Below are positions 9,967 through 17,494 of a stretch of DNA of 64,000 bases, piece by piece. Every line of letters starts with the position of its first letter. Position 1 is the first letter of the stretch. The stretch covers positions 2,470,001 through 2,534,000 of the forward strand of contig NZ_JACCAS010000002.1 of NCBI RefSeq assembly GCF_013409255.1, read 5' to 3'. The translations under genes were made by a program, and so were the position numbers. The notes below the pieces were generated by a model. It did not search any database, had not been told where the DNA came from, and saw only the letters and a program-made list of their open reading frames with translations. This DNA comes from Paraburkholderia bryophila (GTDB lineage Bacteria > Pseudomonadota > Gammaproteobacteria > Burkholderiales > Burkholderiaceae).

Positions 9967-10392
9967 ATGACCCGACTCCGAATCACCTCCTGCGGCCACG
10001 TCTTTACCGCCGAAACTCATCCCGACGCGCCGGAAACCGTCGCCGCCTTTCTGAAGCTGCTGCCGTACCGTCAGAAGATCATTCACGTGCGCTGGAGCGG
10101 CGAAGGCTGCTGGGTGCCGCTCGGCGATTTCAAACTCGAGAACGACGGCGCGGCGGTCGGCTTCGAGAATCACACGAGCCATCCGTCGGTTGGCGACATT
10201 CTGTTTTACCCCGGCGGCTATAGCGAAACCGAGATCATTCTCGCGTACGGTTCGTGCTGTTTCGCGAGCAAGATGGGACAGCTCGCGGGCAACCATTTCC
10301 TGACCATCGTCGAAGGCCGGGACAAGCTGCGTGAGCTCGGCACCAAGGTGTTGTGGGAAGGCGCACAGGACGTGCTGTTCGAGAAGATCTGA
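9967..10392 (+). CDS. DUF3830 (cyclophilin-like fold) family protein
   Basis: A 141-residue protein matching the DUF3830 group: short, beta-rich, with GHVFTAETHPDAPETVAAFL near the N-terminus and GDILFYPGG in the middle, where cyclophilin-like relatives have a conserved core strand. No signal peptide or membrane segment is seen. No biochemical role is established for the family, although members often sit beside amidase, transporter or catabolic genes. ATG 9967 is chosen because the conserved sequence starts right there; an upstream in-frame ATG at 9907 would add 20 residues of no family likeness. It converges on the OFA-carrier operon. Confidence 0.75.
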   Translation: MTRLRITSCGHVFTAETHPDAPETVAAFLKLLPYRQKIIHVRWSGEGCWVPLGDFKLENDGAAVGFENHTSHPSVGDILFYPGGYSETEIILAYGSCCFASKMGQLAGNHFLTIVEGRDKLRELGTKVLWEGAQDVLFEKI

Positions 10393-10409
10393 CGGCGCGA
10401 GAAGCGCAA

Positions 10410-10435
10410 CGCCCCGCGTATGAAAACGCGGGGCG
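10410..10435. terminator. Hairpin between convergent genes
   Basis: A 10-bp perfect stem (CGCCCCGCGT / ACGCGGGGCG) with a six-base A-rich loop lies between the convergent DUF3830 gene and the small MFS partner gene. There is no T-run on either side, so it may be a factor-dependent or weak bidirectional terminator, or a 3'-end stabilising hairpin. Confidence 0.5.
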
Positions 10436-10447
10436 CCGAAATGCGAC

Positions 10448-10576
10448 TTAGTGGAACAGCTTCATTGCTTGCGTGAGCGTATTGAACACGCCCCACGCGA
10501 GGGGCAACGTCACATACAACCAGAAGACGGCAAGCTTGGCCTTGTTGGTCGGGTGCGCGGTTTGAATGGTCGACAT
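10448..10576 (-). CDS. Small MFS-transporter partner protein, 42 residues
   Basis: A 42-codon gene on the minus strand: MSTIQTAHPTNKAKLAVFWL, then a hydrophobic stretch and ending QAMKLFH. It has one predicted membrane helix (about residues 15-35) flanked by Lys residues. The start is preceded by GAGGAG with 6-base spacing, an excellent ribosome-binding site, and it begins ten bases after the OFA carrier stop, so it belongs to that operon. I recall a family annotated as 'MFS transporter small subunit' beside OFA carriers in Burkholderiales; this fits in size, position and sequence. Its mechanism is unknown to me; it may stabilise or complete the carrier. Confidence 0.8.
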   Translation of the reverse strand: MSTIQTAHPTNKAKLAVFWLYVTLPLAWGVFNTLTQAMKLFH

Positions 10577-10586
10577 GCGAGTCTCC

Positions 10587-11990
10587 TCAAGCGCCTTTGG
10601 CGAGTTGTGCGTCGGTCATGTGGTGCTTGTCGTCCACACGTTTGACCAGCAGATTGCAGACGAAGCCGACCACCAGCAGCACGGCCATGATGTGAACCGT
10701 CATCGTGTAGGCATCCGCCTTGGCCACGCCGTGCGCCACTTCATATGCGCGGATGTAGTTCACCAGCACCGGACCGGCCACGCCGGCGGCCGCCCACGCC
10801 GTCAGCAGACGGCCATGAATCCCGCCCACGAACGCCGTGCCGAACATGTCCGCGAGATACGCGGGCACCGTGGCGAAGCCGCCGCCGTACATCGTCAGAA
10901 TCACGCAGTAGGCGAGCACGAACAGCGCGATCTGACCAGACGCCGCGAAGCCGGGCACCAGGTAGTACAGCACCGCGCCGAGCGCGAAGAAGATAAAGTA
11001 GGTGTTCTTACGGCCGATCCAGTCCGACGCCGACGCCCACACAAACCGGCCGCTCATGTTGAACAGCGACAGCAGGCCCACGAAACCGGCGGCCGCGGAC
11101 GCGGTCACCGTGTTCTTGAAGCTCTCCTGAATCATCACCGACGCCTGGCCGAGAATGCCGATACCGGCCGTCACGTTCAGGAACAGCACCAGCCAGATCA
11201 GATAGAACTGCGGCGTCTTCAACGCCTGATCGATATGCACGTGATTGCGCGAAATCATCTTCTTCTGATTGGTCGCGGGCGGCGTCCAGCCGGCCGGTTT
11301 CCAGTCCGCCGGCGGCACACGGATCGCGAGCGCGCCGATCGACATCGAGATGAAATACGCAATGCCGAGCACGACGAAGGTCTCGGCCACGCCGATGCTG
11401 GTCGCGCTCTGGAAGTGCTTCATCAACGCCACCGACAACGGCGCGGCAATCATCGCGCCGCCGCCGAAGCCCATGATCGCCATGCCGGTCGCCATGCCGC
11501 GGCGGTCCGGAAACCAGCGGATCAGCGTCGACACCGGCGACACGTAACCGAGTCCCAGCCCGATGCCGCCGATCACCCCATAGCCGAGATACAGCAGCGC
11601 GATCTGATGCAGATGCACGCCGAGCGCCGACACGAGGAAGCCGCCGCCGAAGCAGCACGCGGCGGTAAACATCGTGCGGCGCGGGCCGACATGTTCGAGC
11701 CACTTGCCGGCGAACGCCGCCGACAAACCGAGGAACACGATCGCCAGCGAAAAGATCCAGCCGAGCGAGGTCAGCGTCCAGTCATCGGCCGTGGATTGCG
11801 TGATGCCGATCACTTTGGTGAGCGGTCCGTTGAACACGGAGAACGCGTACGCCTGGCCGATACAAAGATGGACGGCGAGTGCCGCGGGCGGAACCATCCA
11901 ACGCGAAAAACCCGGTTTCGCAACGGTGGCCTGTTTGGAAAAGAAGGGGGCAGAGCCTGAACTCCCGCTCGGCTCGGTGATGCTACTCAT
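10587..11990 (-). CDS. OFA-family MFS carrier (oxalate/formate antiporter family), lysine-lacking type
   Basis: A 467-residue, 12-helix MFS protein of the oxalate:formate antiporter (OFA) family. Seen: a cytoplasmic N-terminus, the AYAFSVFNGPLTKVIG segment in helix 1, WFPDRRGMATGMAIMGFGGG in helices 4-5 and ASDWIGRKN in the central loop. In true oxalate antiporters helix 11 carries an essential lysine in a YTAKG context; here the matching segment reads LLTAWAAAG, with Trp in that place. This suggests an uncharged or different monocarboxylate substrate such as pyruvate or lactate (inference). It heads an operon with the 42-residue partner. Its upstream region holds a weak copy of the operator-like sequence found before the GntR gene and frc. 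Confidence 0.85.
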   Translation of the reverse strand: MSSITEPSGSSGSAPFFSKQATVAKPGFSRWMVPPAALAVHLCIGQAYAFSVFNGPLTKVIGITQSTADDWTLTSLGWIFSLAIVFLGLSAAFAGKWLEHVGPRRTMFTAACCFGGGFLVSALGVHLHQIALLYLGYGVIGGIGLGLGYVSPVSTLIRWFPDRRGMATGMAIMGFGGGAMIAAPLSVALMKHFQSATSIGVAETFVVLGIAYFISMSIGALAIRVPPADWKPAGWTPPATNQKKMISRNHVHIDQALKTPQFYLIWLVLFLNVTAGIGILGQASVMIQESFKNTVTASAAAGFVGLLSLFNMSGRFVWASASDWIGRKNTYFIFFALGAVLYYLVPGFAASGQIALFVLAYCVILTMYGGGFATVPAYLADMFGTAFVGGIHGRLLTAWAAAGVAGPVLVNYIRAYEVAHGVAKADAYTMTVHIMAVLLVVGFVCNLLVKRVDDKHHMTDAQLAKGA

Positions 11991-12344
11991 GGTCGGTCTC
12001 CAGATACGAATTCTTTGTTATCGGCTTCCATACAAAATGCTTTAGGTCTCGCGGCGTAAAAATTACAGGGTTGTAGGTCGTCAATATATGTATTTGTATT
12101 TCATATGACGTGGGCAAATCCTGGAGCGGACCCGCTTCGTCGAACGATAGGTCGCGAAGAATGCGTTTGCAATATGAGATGAAAAGACATAAGGCATTAG
12201 CCTGGTGAAATGCGACCGTAATCTGTCCAATTGCGGCGGCGCGCGGTAGAAACCCGCGGAACGCATTACCGGTTGCCCAAAGCAAACGGGCCGGCGGTGG
12301 CAATAACGCCACGCCGGCCCGGCTCGACAGTGAGGAGGAGAAAC
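11991..12344. other. Promoter region of the OFA carrier, 3' region of the MHS carrier
   Basis: About 350 bases with no gene. The half next to the OFA carrier (12000-12200) is AT-rich and should hold its promoter. GTATTTCATATGA at 12096-12108 partly matches the GTATGTnnTATATCA sequence found near the GntR gene and frc. The other half has a GC-rich hairpin downstream of the MHS carrier. Confidence 0.5.
12288..12320 (-). terminator. Putative terminator after MHS carrier
   Basis: A GC-rich hairpin pairs GGGCCGGC and GTGGC (12288-12301, one bulged base) with GCCAC and GCCGGCCC (12308-12320). On the minus strand it is followed by a moderately T-rich stretch. It lies 25 bases past the stop of the MHS-family carrier, so it probably ends that transcript. 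Confidence 0.5.
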
Positions 12345-13664
12345 TCAGGCGATGCCGCGTCCCGTCTTCATTTTGGCTGCAACAAGTACCGAGATCAGGC
12401 AGCCGCCCGCGAGATACGCGGCCACCGGATGCCACGAGCCGCCCGCGAAGTTGACCAGCGCGACCGCGATGAACGGCGTGAAGCCGCCGCCCACGACGCT
12501 TGCCACCTGATAGCCGACGCCCGCGCCGCTATAGCGGTACTCGGTGCCGAACAGCTCGGTGAACATCGGCTGCTGCACGCTGACCACCATGTCGTGCGCG
12601 ACGTTCGCGAGCATCACCGCGAAGATCACGATCCAGACGGTCGCGCGTGCTTCGAGCGCGAGGAAGAACGGCACCGCGCTCAGCATGCCGATCAGCGCGC
12701 CGATCATATACACGCGGCGACGGCCGAAGCGGTCCGCGAGCAACGCGAAGCACGGGATCGTCACGCAACTCAGCGCGCCGACCAGCAGGCCGATCGTGAG
12801 GAAGAATTCGCGCGGCATGTGCAGGTTCGCGGTCGAGTAGTTCAGCGCGAAGGCGGTCACGATATACATGGTGAACAGTTCGGCCAGACGCAGCGCGATG
12901 ATCAGCAGGAACGCCTTGGGATGCCGCAGCAAAGCCTCGACGATCGGCAGACGCACGCTGCGTTCGCCATGCTGGCCGACCTTCTCGACGAACTCCTTCG
13001 ACTCTTCCATGCTCGAGCGGATCCACAGTGCGATCAACACCAGCACCACGCTGAACAGGAACGGCAGGCGCCAGCCCCAGTTCAGGAACGACGCGTTGTC
13101 CATCGAGCGGCTGATGATCGCGATCAGCCCGGTCGACAGCACGAGGCCCACGCCATAGCCGACCTGCACGCCGCTGCTGTAGAAGGCCTTCTTCTTCTCC
13201 GGCGCGCTTTCCACCGCCATCAACGCGGCGCCGCCCCATTCGCCGCCCACCGCGAAACCCTGAATCGCACGCAAGGTGACGAGCAGCACCGGCGCCCACC
13301 AGCCGATCGTTGCGAACGACGGCAGCAGGCCGATCGCCGCGGTGGATAAACCCATCATCATCACGGTGAGCACCAGCATGCGTTTGCGTCCGAGCCGGTC
13401 GCCGTAATGACCGAACACGAAGCCACCGAGCGGCCGGAACAGAAAGCCCACGCCGAAGGTGGCGAAGGCGGCGAGCGTGCCCATCGCCGGGCTGACCTTC
13501 GGAAAGAACTCGGCGTTGAAGACCAGCGCGGCGACGATGCCGTACAGCAGAAAGTCGTACCAGTCGACCACGGCGCCGATAAAGCTGCCGAGCGCGGCCT
13601 TGCGGGCCTGGCTGCGCGCCGTGCGGTTGTCGGCCGGCGCGGCCGTCGGAAGGGTAGTGCTCAT
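12345..13664 (-). CDS. MHS-family MFS metabolite:proton symporter
   Basis: A 439-residue, 12-helix major facilitator of the metabolite:H+ symporter (MHS) group, the family of ShiA, ProP, KgtP and citrate carriers. Seen: SFIGAVVDWYDFLLYG in helix 1, FGHYGDRLGRKRMLV in the loop between helices 2 and 3, GGEWGGAALM in helix 5 and the repeat motif LLADRFGRRR in the second half. The start is preceded by an AGGAGA ribosome-binding site. Substrate is unknown; a carboxylate or aromatic acid is likely from the family and from neighbouring organic-acid genes. It is divergent from the GntR gene, which may control it. Confidence 0.87.
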   Translation of the reverse strand: MSTTLPTAAPADNRTARSQARKAALGSFIGAVVDWYDFLLYGIVAALVFNAEFFPKVSPAMGTLAAFATFGVGFLFRPLGGFVFGHYGDRLGRKRMLVLTVMMMGLSTAAIGLLPSFATIGWWAPVLLVTLRAIQGFAVGGEWGGAALMAVESAPEKKKAFYSSGVQVGYGVGLVLSTGLIAIISRSMDNASFLNWGWRLPFLFSVVLVLIALWIRSSMEESKEFVEKVGQHGERSVRLPIVEALLRHPKAFLLIIALRLAELFTMYIVTAFALNYSTANLHMPREFFLTIGLLVGALSCVTIPCFALLADRFGRRRVYMIGALIGMLSAVPFFLALEARATVWIVIFAVMLANVAHDMVVSVQQPMFTELFGTEYRYSGAGVGYQVASVVGGGFTPFIAVALVNFAGGSWHPVAAYLAGGCLISVLVAAKMKTGRGIA

Positions 13665-13946
13665 GACGGTGTCTCCTGGAAACTTTCGAGCTGCTGTGAG
13701 GTGGCCGGCAGCGTGGCCGCGGTTGTCACATGGCAGGATTTCTCCGAAGGTTAATGATGCGCGACAGATCTCACAATCCGCATTGAAGGCAAATTGCGCG
13801 ATTATCGGACGCTACTGCGCGCATAGCGCGCGTTTTGCGCGTTTACACCGAGCGCGGACCGAGCGTCGACCGTTTGAACGGCGGGGCGAACCATCGGCAA
13901 CTCGCCCGTGCTACCTTGAGGATGTCATCTTGAAAACAACAATCAC

Positions 13947-13961
13947 TGATATACTACATAC
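13947..13961. promoter_or_regulatory. Operator-like sequence A, shared with frc upstream region
   Basis: TGATATACTACATAC. Its reverse complement, GTATGTAGTATATCA, matches the sequence at 15085-15099 before frc at 13 of 15 positions. It sits 72-86 bases before the small gene and GntR gene. The likely binder is the FCD-type GntR regulator encoded at 14232, as autoregulation is common in that family. Assignment is inference from sequence sharing and position. Confidence 0.5.
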
Positions 13962-13991
13962 GGAATATTGATAAATGCGGCGCTGCAGCAT

Positions 13992-14020
13992 ATGATTGAG
14001 GTATTCGTTCACTCAATCAT
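13992..14020. promoter_or_regulatory. Perfect 9-bp inverted repeat before the GntR operon
   Basis: ATGATTGAG (13992-14000) and CTCAATCAT (14012-14020) form perfect arms with an 11-base spacer. The dyad ends 12 bases before the small membrane protein start at 14033 and just ahead of its GGAG, so it would lie in the 5' leader or overlap the core promoter. It could be a protein-binding site or an mRNA hairpin controlling translation. Confidence 0.5.
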
Positions 14021-14032
14021 TCGGAGTTGCAA

Positions 14033-14254
14033 ATGGAATTCGTTCCTCTCGCGCTGCTGGCCGTCTCGGTCGTTGGTTTGGGCGCTGCCGCCACGGTTCT
14101 GCTGACCCGCTGGATTCCGCAACCGGTCGCGCAACTCGCGGCGCAGCATGGCCGGTTCGTCGGTTTGGGTGAACAATACGGGGGCGCAGTGGCCGCACCG
14201 TATCGTGCGCACGGTCAACAAGAGGCGATGAATGTCGTCAGAACTTCAAACTGA
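14033..14254 (+). CDS. Probable small single-helix membrane protein
   Basis: A 73-residue frame beginning MEFVPLALLAVSVVGLGAAA, with a membrane helix at about residues 4-25, a short proline-containing linker and a polar C-terminus. GGAG lies six bases before the ATG. Third codon positions are mostly G or C, as in neighbouring genes, which supports translation. Its last 23 bases overlap the start of the GntR gene, suggesting translational coupling. I do not recognise a family. A non-coding leader region is the alternative. Confidence 0.5.
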   Translation: MEFVPLALLAVSVVGLGAAATVLLTRWIPQPVAQLAAQHGRFVGLGEQYGGAVAAPYRAHGQQEAMNVVRTSN

Positions 14255-14951
14255 AGCAGTGGGCACACCGCTGACTTTGTCGTTGCAGCCGATCGGCGCG
14301 AGCGTGAGCTTGCGCGATCAGGCGTATGCAATGCTGCGCCAGGCGATCGCCGACGCGGACATCTACCAGAACCGCGAAGAAATCCGTCTCGACGAACGCG
14401 TGCTGAGCGAATCGCTCGGCGTGAGTCGCACGCCGGTGCGCGAAGCGATGACGCTGCTCGAACAGGAAGGTTTTCTGCGCATGGTGCCGCGCCGCGGCAT
14501 TTACATCGTGCGCAAGAGCAAGCGTGAAATCGTCGAGATGATCCAGATGTGGGCCGCGCTCGAAAGCATGGCGGCGCGCCTCGCCACGCTGCACGCGAGC
14601 GACGAGGAAATTGCCCGTCTGCGGCACATGTTCGACCATTTCCGCGACGCTACGCCGGCCGAGCATATCGCCGAGTACTCGGACGCCAACATCGCGTTTC
14701 ATCAGGCGATCGTCGAGTTGTCGAAGTCGCAGATCATTCTCGACACGATCAAGAACATCTTCATTCACGTGCGCGCGATCCGCCGCATGACCATCTCGCA
14801 GAGCGATCGCGCTTCGCGTTCCATCGTCGATCATTTGCGCATTATCGAGGCGCTGGAACAGCGCGATACCGAGCTGGCCGAGCGTCTCACGCGTCAGCAT
14901 TCGCTGGATCTGGCCGCGTTCGTCGAGGCGAACTGCGACTTCCTGGATTGA
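14232..14951 (+). CDS. GntR family regulator, FCD subfamily
   Basis: A 239-residue regulator. The N-terminal winged helix (about 25-95) has RDQAYAMLRQAIADADIY, LSESLGVSRTPVREAMTLLE and the wing RRGIYIV. The C-terminal FCD ligand domain (about 100-230) is all-helical and contains the EYSDANIAFHQAIV segment, whose Asp and His are typical metal/ligand residues. FCD regulators usually repress genes for uptake and breakdown of carboxylic or sugar acids and release DNA on binding the acid. An AAGAGG ribosome site precedes ATG 14232. Its neighbours (MHS carrier, frc, FAH-like enzyme, OFA carriers) make it the best candidate local regulator. A strong terminator follows. Confidence 0.87.
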   Translation: MSSELQTEAVGTPLTLSLQPIGASVSLRDQAYAMLRQAIADADIYQNREEIRLDERVLSESLGVSRTPVREAMTLLEQEGFLRMVPRRGIYIVRKSKREIVEMIQMWAALESMAARLATLHASDEEIARLRHMFDHFRDATPAEHIAEYSDANIAFHQAIVELSKSQIILDTIKNIFIHVRAIRRMTISQSDRASRSIVDHLRIIEALEQRDTELAERLTRQHSLDLAAFVEANCDFLD

Positions 14952-14992
14952 TGCGTCGAACGCATTTCTGACCGGTTTCGGCGGATTGAAGC

Positions 14993-15026
14993 AAGCCCGC
15001 GGTGTGCAAACACCGCGGGCTTTTTT
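14993..15026 (+). terminator. Intrinsic terminator after GntR gene
   Basis: A stem of 11 or more base pairs (GCCCGCGGTGT / ACACCGCGGGC) with a short GCAA-type loop, followed by six T at 15021-15026. It lies about 45 bases past the GntR stop and separates that transcript from frc. This is a textbook rho-independent terminator. Confidence 0.88.
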
Positions 15027-15084
15027 GTTGCCGCGCAGCGGAGGCGCTACGGGAAAAGCCGCGCTTGACGGTCTTTAAAATATG

Positions 15085-15099
15085 GTATGTGATATATCA
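15085..15099. promoter_or_regulatory. Operator-like sequence B upstream of frc
   Basis: GTATGTGATATATCA lies 122-136 bases before the frc start in an AT-rich island. It matches the reverse complement of the site at 13947-13961 at 13 of 15 positions. Its location just past the GntR terminator, in the expected frc promoter region, suggests a shared regulator, most simply the GntR protein (inference). Confidence 0.5.
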
Positions 15100-15220
15100 A
15101 CTGCCGCACTGGGCACCAGAAATCAAACGATGCACAAAAAAGACGCACCTTTTCGCAACTATCTTGGATAGGACGAGAGTCAGCGCTGAAGCGCCAACTC
15201 TGGCCGAACGGAGACACGAC

Positions 15221-16468
15221 ATGAGCAAGGCACTCGACGGTGTGCGCATTCTCGACTTCACGCATGTGCAATCGGGCCCGACCTGCACGCAATTGCTCGC
15301 GTGGTTCGGCGCGGACGTGATCAAGGTGGAGCGGGCGGGCGCCGGCGACATCACGCGTGAGCAGTTGCGCGATATTCCGGACGTGGACAGCCTGTACTTC
15401 ACGATGCTGAACCACAACAAGCGTTCGGTCACCATCGATACGAAGAACCCGGAAGGCAAGCAGGTGCTCGAAGCGTTGATCCAGAAATGCGATGTGCTGG
15501 TGGAGAACTTCGCGCCGGGCGCGCTGGATCGCATGGGCTTCACATGGGAGCGGATTCAGGAATTGAATCCGCGCATGATCGTCGCGTCCGTCAAGGGCTT
15601 CGGCCCTGGACCCTACGAGGACTGCAAGGTCTACGAGAACGTCGCGCAATGCGCGGGCGGTGCGGCCTCGACCACCGGTTTCGACGACGGCCCGCCGGTG
15701 GTGACCGGCGCGCAGATCGGCGACAGCGGCACGGGTTTGCATCTGGCGCTCGGCATTGTGACCGCGCTGTTCCAGCGCACGCAAACCGGACGCGGCCAGC
15801 GCGTGCTCGCCGCCATGCAGGACGGTGTGCTGAATCTGTGCCGCGTCAAACTGCGCGACCAGCAGCGGCTTGAGCGTAACGGCACGATGAAGGAGTACCC
15901 GCAATATCCGAACGGCACCTTCGGTGAAGCGGTGCCGCGCGCGGGCAATGCGTCGGGCGGCGGACAGCCGGGCTGGATTCTGAAGTGCAAGGGCTGGGAG
16001 ACCGACCCGAACGCGTACATCTACTTCATCACGCAGGCGCCGGTGTGGGCGAAAATCTGCAACGTGATCGGCAAGGAGGAATGGGCCACCCACCCCGACT
16101 ATGCAACACCCGCCGCGCGCCTGCCGCATCTGAAGGACATCTTCGCGGAGATCGAACGCTGGACCATGACCAAGAACAAGTTCGAGGCCATGCAGATCCT
16201 CAACAAATACGACATTCCGTGCGGCCCGATCCTGTCGATGAAAGAAATCGCGGAAGAGCCTTCGCTGCGCAAAACCGGCACGATCGTCGAAGTGGATCAT
16301 CCGACTCGCGGCAAGTATCTGACGGTCGGCAATCCGATCAAACTGTCGGACAGCCCGACCGAAGTCAAACGCTCGCCGCTGCTAGGTGAACATACCGACG
16401 AGGTGATGGCGGAACTCGGTTATTCGCCCGAGCAGATCAGTGCATTGCGTACGGCCGGCGCGATCTAG
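15221..16468 (+). CDS. frc: Formyl-CoA:oxalate CoA-transferase
   Basis: A 415-residue class III CoA-transferase strongly resembling E. coli Frc (416 residues) over its whole length. It begins with [20 protein letters not shown] and keeps [12 protein letters not shown]-like (here [19 protein letters not shown]) and [11 protein letters not shown]. The catalytic aspartate is Asp168 in QIGDSGTG, equal to Asp169 of characterised enzymes, the one-residue shift coming from a short deletion near 130. The enzyme moves CoA from formyl-CoA (or succinyl-CoA) to oxalate. Its usual partner oxc, oxalyl-CoA decarboxylase, is not in the window; the next gene, 11 bases on, encodes an FAH-fold protein instead. 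ATG 15221 is the family start. Confidence 0.93.
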   Translation: MSKALDGVRILDFTHVQSGPTCTQLLAWFGADVIKVERAGAGDITREQLRDIPDVDSLYFTMLNHNKRSVTIDTKNPEGKQVLEALIQKCDVLVENFAPGALDRMGFTWERIQELNPRMIVASVKGFGPGPYEDCKVYENVAQCAGGAASTTGFDDGPPVVTGAQIGDSGTGLHLALGIVTALFQRTQTGRGQRVLAAMQDGVLNLCRVKLRDQQRLERNGTMKEYPQYPNGTFGEAVPRAGNASGGGQPGWILKCKGWETDPNAYIYFITQAPVWAKICNVIGKEEWATHPDYATPAARLPHLKDIFAEIERWTMTKNKFEAMQILNKYDIPCGPILSMKEIAEEPSLRKTGTIVEVDHPTRGKYLTVGNPIKLSDSPTEVKRSPLLGEHTDEVMAELGYSPEQISALRTAGAI

Positions 16469-16479
16469 GAGCGAACGAT

Positions 16480-17289
16480 ATGGATACGTGGATGCGTTTC
16501 ATGTCGAGCGACGGCGGCATTGTGTTCGGCCGCGTCGAAGGCGGTTATCTGCACGAATACGCCAGTCTCGATCACCCGGTGCCGACCGGCGCGGTCCTGT
16601 CGACGCGCGCGCTCACGCCGCTCGCGCCGTGCGCGCCCGGCAAGATCATTGCCCTGTGGAACAACTATCACGCGCTGGCCGCGAAGCTCGATAAGCCCGT
16701 GCCGACGCATCCGCTGTTTCTGCTGAAGCCGGCGGGTTCGGTGATCGGTTCGGGTGAGCCGATTCGTCGGCCGCTCAGTTACGCGGGCAAGATCGTCTAC
16801 GAAGGCGAACTCGGCATTGTGATCGGACGGCGTTGCCGCGATGCGAGCGTCGAGGAGGCGAGCGCCGCGATCTTCGGCTATACGCTCGTCAACGACGTCA
16901 CCGCTGCGGATCTGCTGAACGAGAACCCGCATTTTGCGCAATGGGCGCGCGCGAAGGGCTTCGATACGTTCTGCTGCATCGGGCCGTCGATCGTCTCCGG
17001 TTTCGATTGGCGGCAAGGGCGTCTCGTGACCTTGCTCGATGGGGTCGAACGGCAGAACTATCCGCTCGACGATATGGTCTTTTCGCCGGCGGAGCAGGTG
17101 AGTCTTCTGTCGCAGGATCTCACGCTCGAACCGGGCGACGTGATCGCGTGCGGTACGTCGGTGGGCGTCGGCTCGATCAAGGACGGCGCAACGGTATCGA
17201 TCACGATCGACGGAATCGGCACGCTCAGCAATACATTGACCGCCGTACAGGCGGCAACGCAAACGGCCGCGACGATCGCAGCGGTCTGA
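16480..17289 (+). CDS. Fumarylacetoacetate hydrolase family protein
   Basis: A 269-residue FAH-fold protein. Its core carries FLLKPAGSVIGSGEPI and YEGELGIVIGRRC, where the glutamates bind Mg2+/Ca2+, then GYTLVNDVTAADL with the metal-binding aspartate, and DVIACGTSVGVGSIKDGATV near the end. The family includes 2-hydroxyhepta-diene-dioate isomerases, acylpyruvate hydrolases and oxaloacetate decarboxylases, so the reaction cannot be fixed from sequence. ATG 16480 has GGAG a few bases upstream and lies 11 bases after frc, implying one transcript and a shared pathway, perhaps a dicarboxylate or 2-oxo acid route that produces or consumes oxalate. Confidence 0.83.
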   Translation: MDTWMRFMSSDGGIVFGRVEGGYLHEYASLDHPVPTGAVLSTRALTPLAPCAPGKIIALWNNYHALAAKLDKPVPTHPLFLLKPAGSVIGSGEPIRRPLSYAGKIVYEGELGIVIGRRCRDASVEEASAAIFGYTLVNDVTAADLLNENPHFAQWARAKGFDTFCCIGPSIVSGFDWRQGRLVTLLDGVERQNYPLDDMVFSPAEQVSLLSQDLTLEPGDVIACGTSVGVGSIKDGATVSITIDGIGTLSNTLTAVQAATQTAATIAAV

Positions 17290-17306
17290 ATGGCGGAATA
17301 GAAGAT

Positions 17307-17328
17307 CGCGCGGTCAATTGACCGCGCG
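17307..17328. repeat. 22-bp perfect palindrome
   Basis: CGCGCGGTCAAT continued by its exact complement (17307-17328) starts 18 bases after the FAH-family gene stop. A transcript would fold into a stem with almost no loop. There is no T-run. It could be an end-of-transcript hairpin or a protein site. Confidence 0.55.
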
Positions 17329-17390
17329 TGATGGCACCGCAATACGGGGAGTACGCATGCCGCAAGGTACGATCGTCTCAACCGGTTCAA

Positions 17391-17432
17391 TCGTCGCTAT
17401 CGTCGCTATCGACTCTATCGACTCTATCGACC
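17391..17432. repeat. Short tandem 9-base repeats
   Basis: Consecutive 9-base units: TCGTCGCTA twice, then TCGACTCTA twice, then a diverged unit. They lie in the gap between the FAH-family gene and the convergent LysR gene. No function is apparent; slippage-prone microsatellite is the simplest view. Confidence 0.6.
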
Positions 17433-17494
17433 GCCGCGGAGAATGCGCCGTAGTACTGCGCATTCTTTTGCAGGATCTGCTGCATTGCCATCGC

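Larger units (their letters stand above)
13665..14032. other. Divergent control region between the MHS carrier and the GntR operon
   Basis: About 370 bases with two regulatory-looking elements, described separately: an operator-like sequence at 13947-13961 and an inverted repeat at 13992-14020. The sequence from 13930 to 13980 is AT-rich against a GC-rich background, consistent with promoters. No coding sequence is seen. Confidence 0.5.

Noticed and set aside
10566-11960. Long plus-strand open frame (464 codons) opposite the OFA carrier
   Set aside because: It is antisense to a clear MFS gene; its Arg/His-rich translation is what high-GC3 genes give on the reverse strand.
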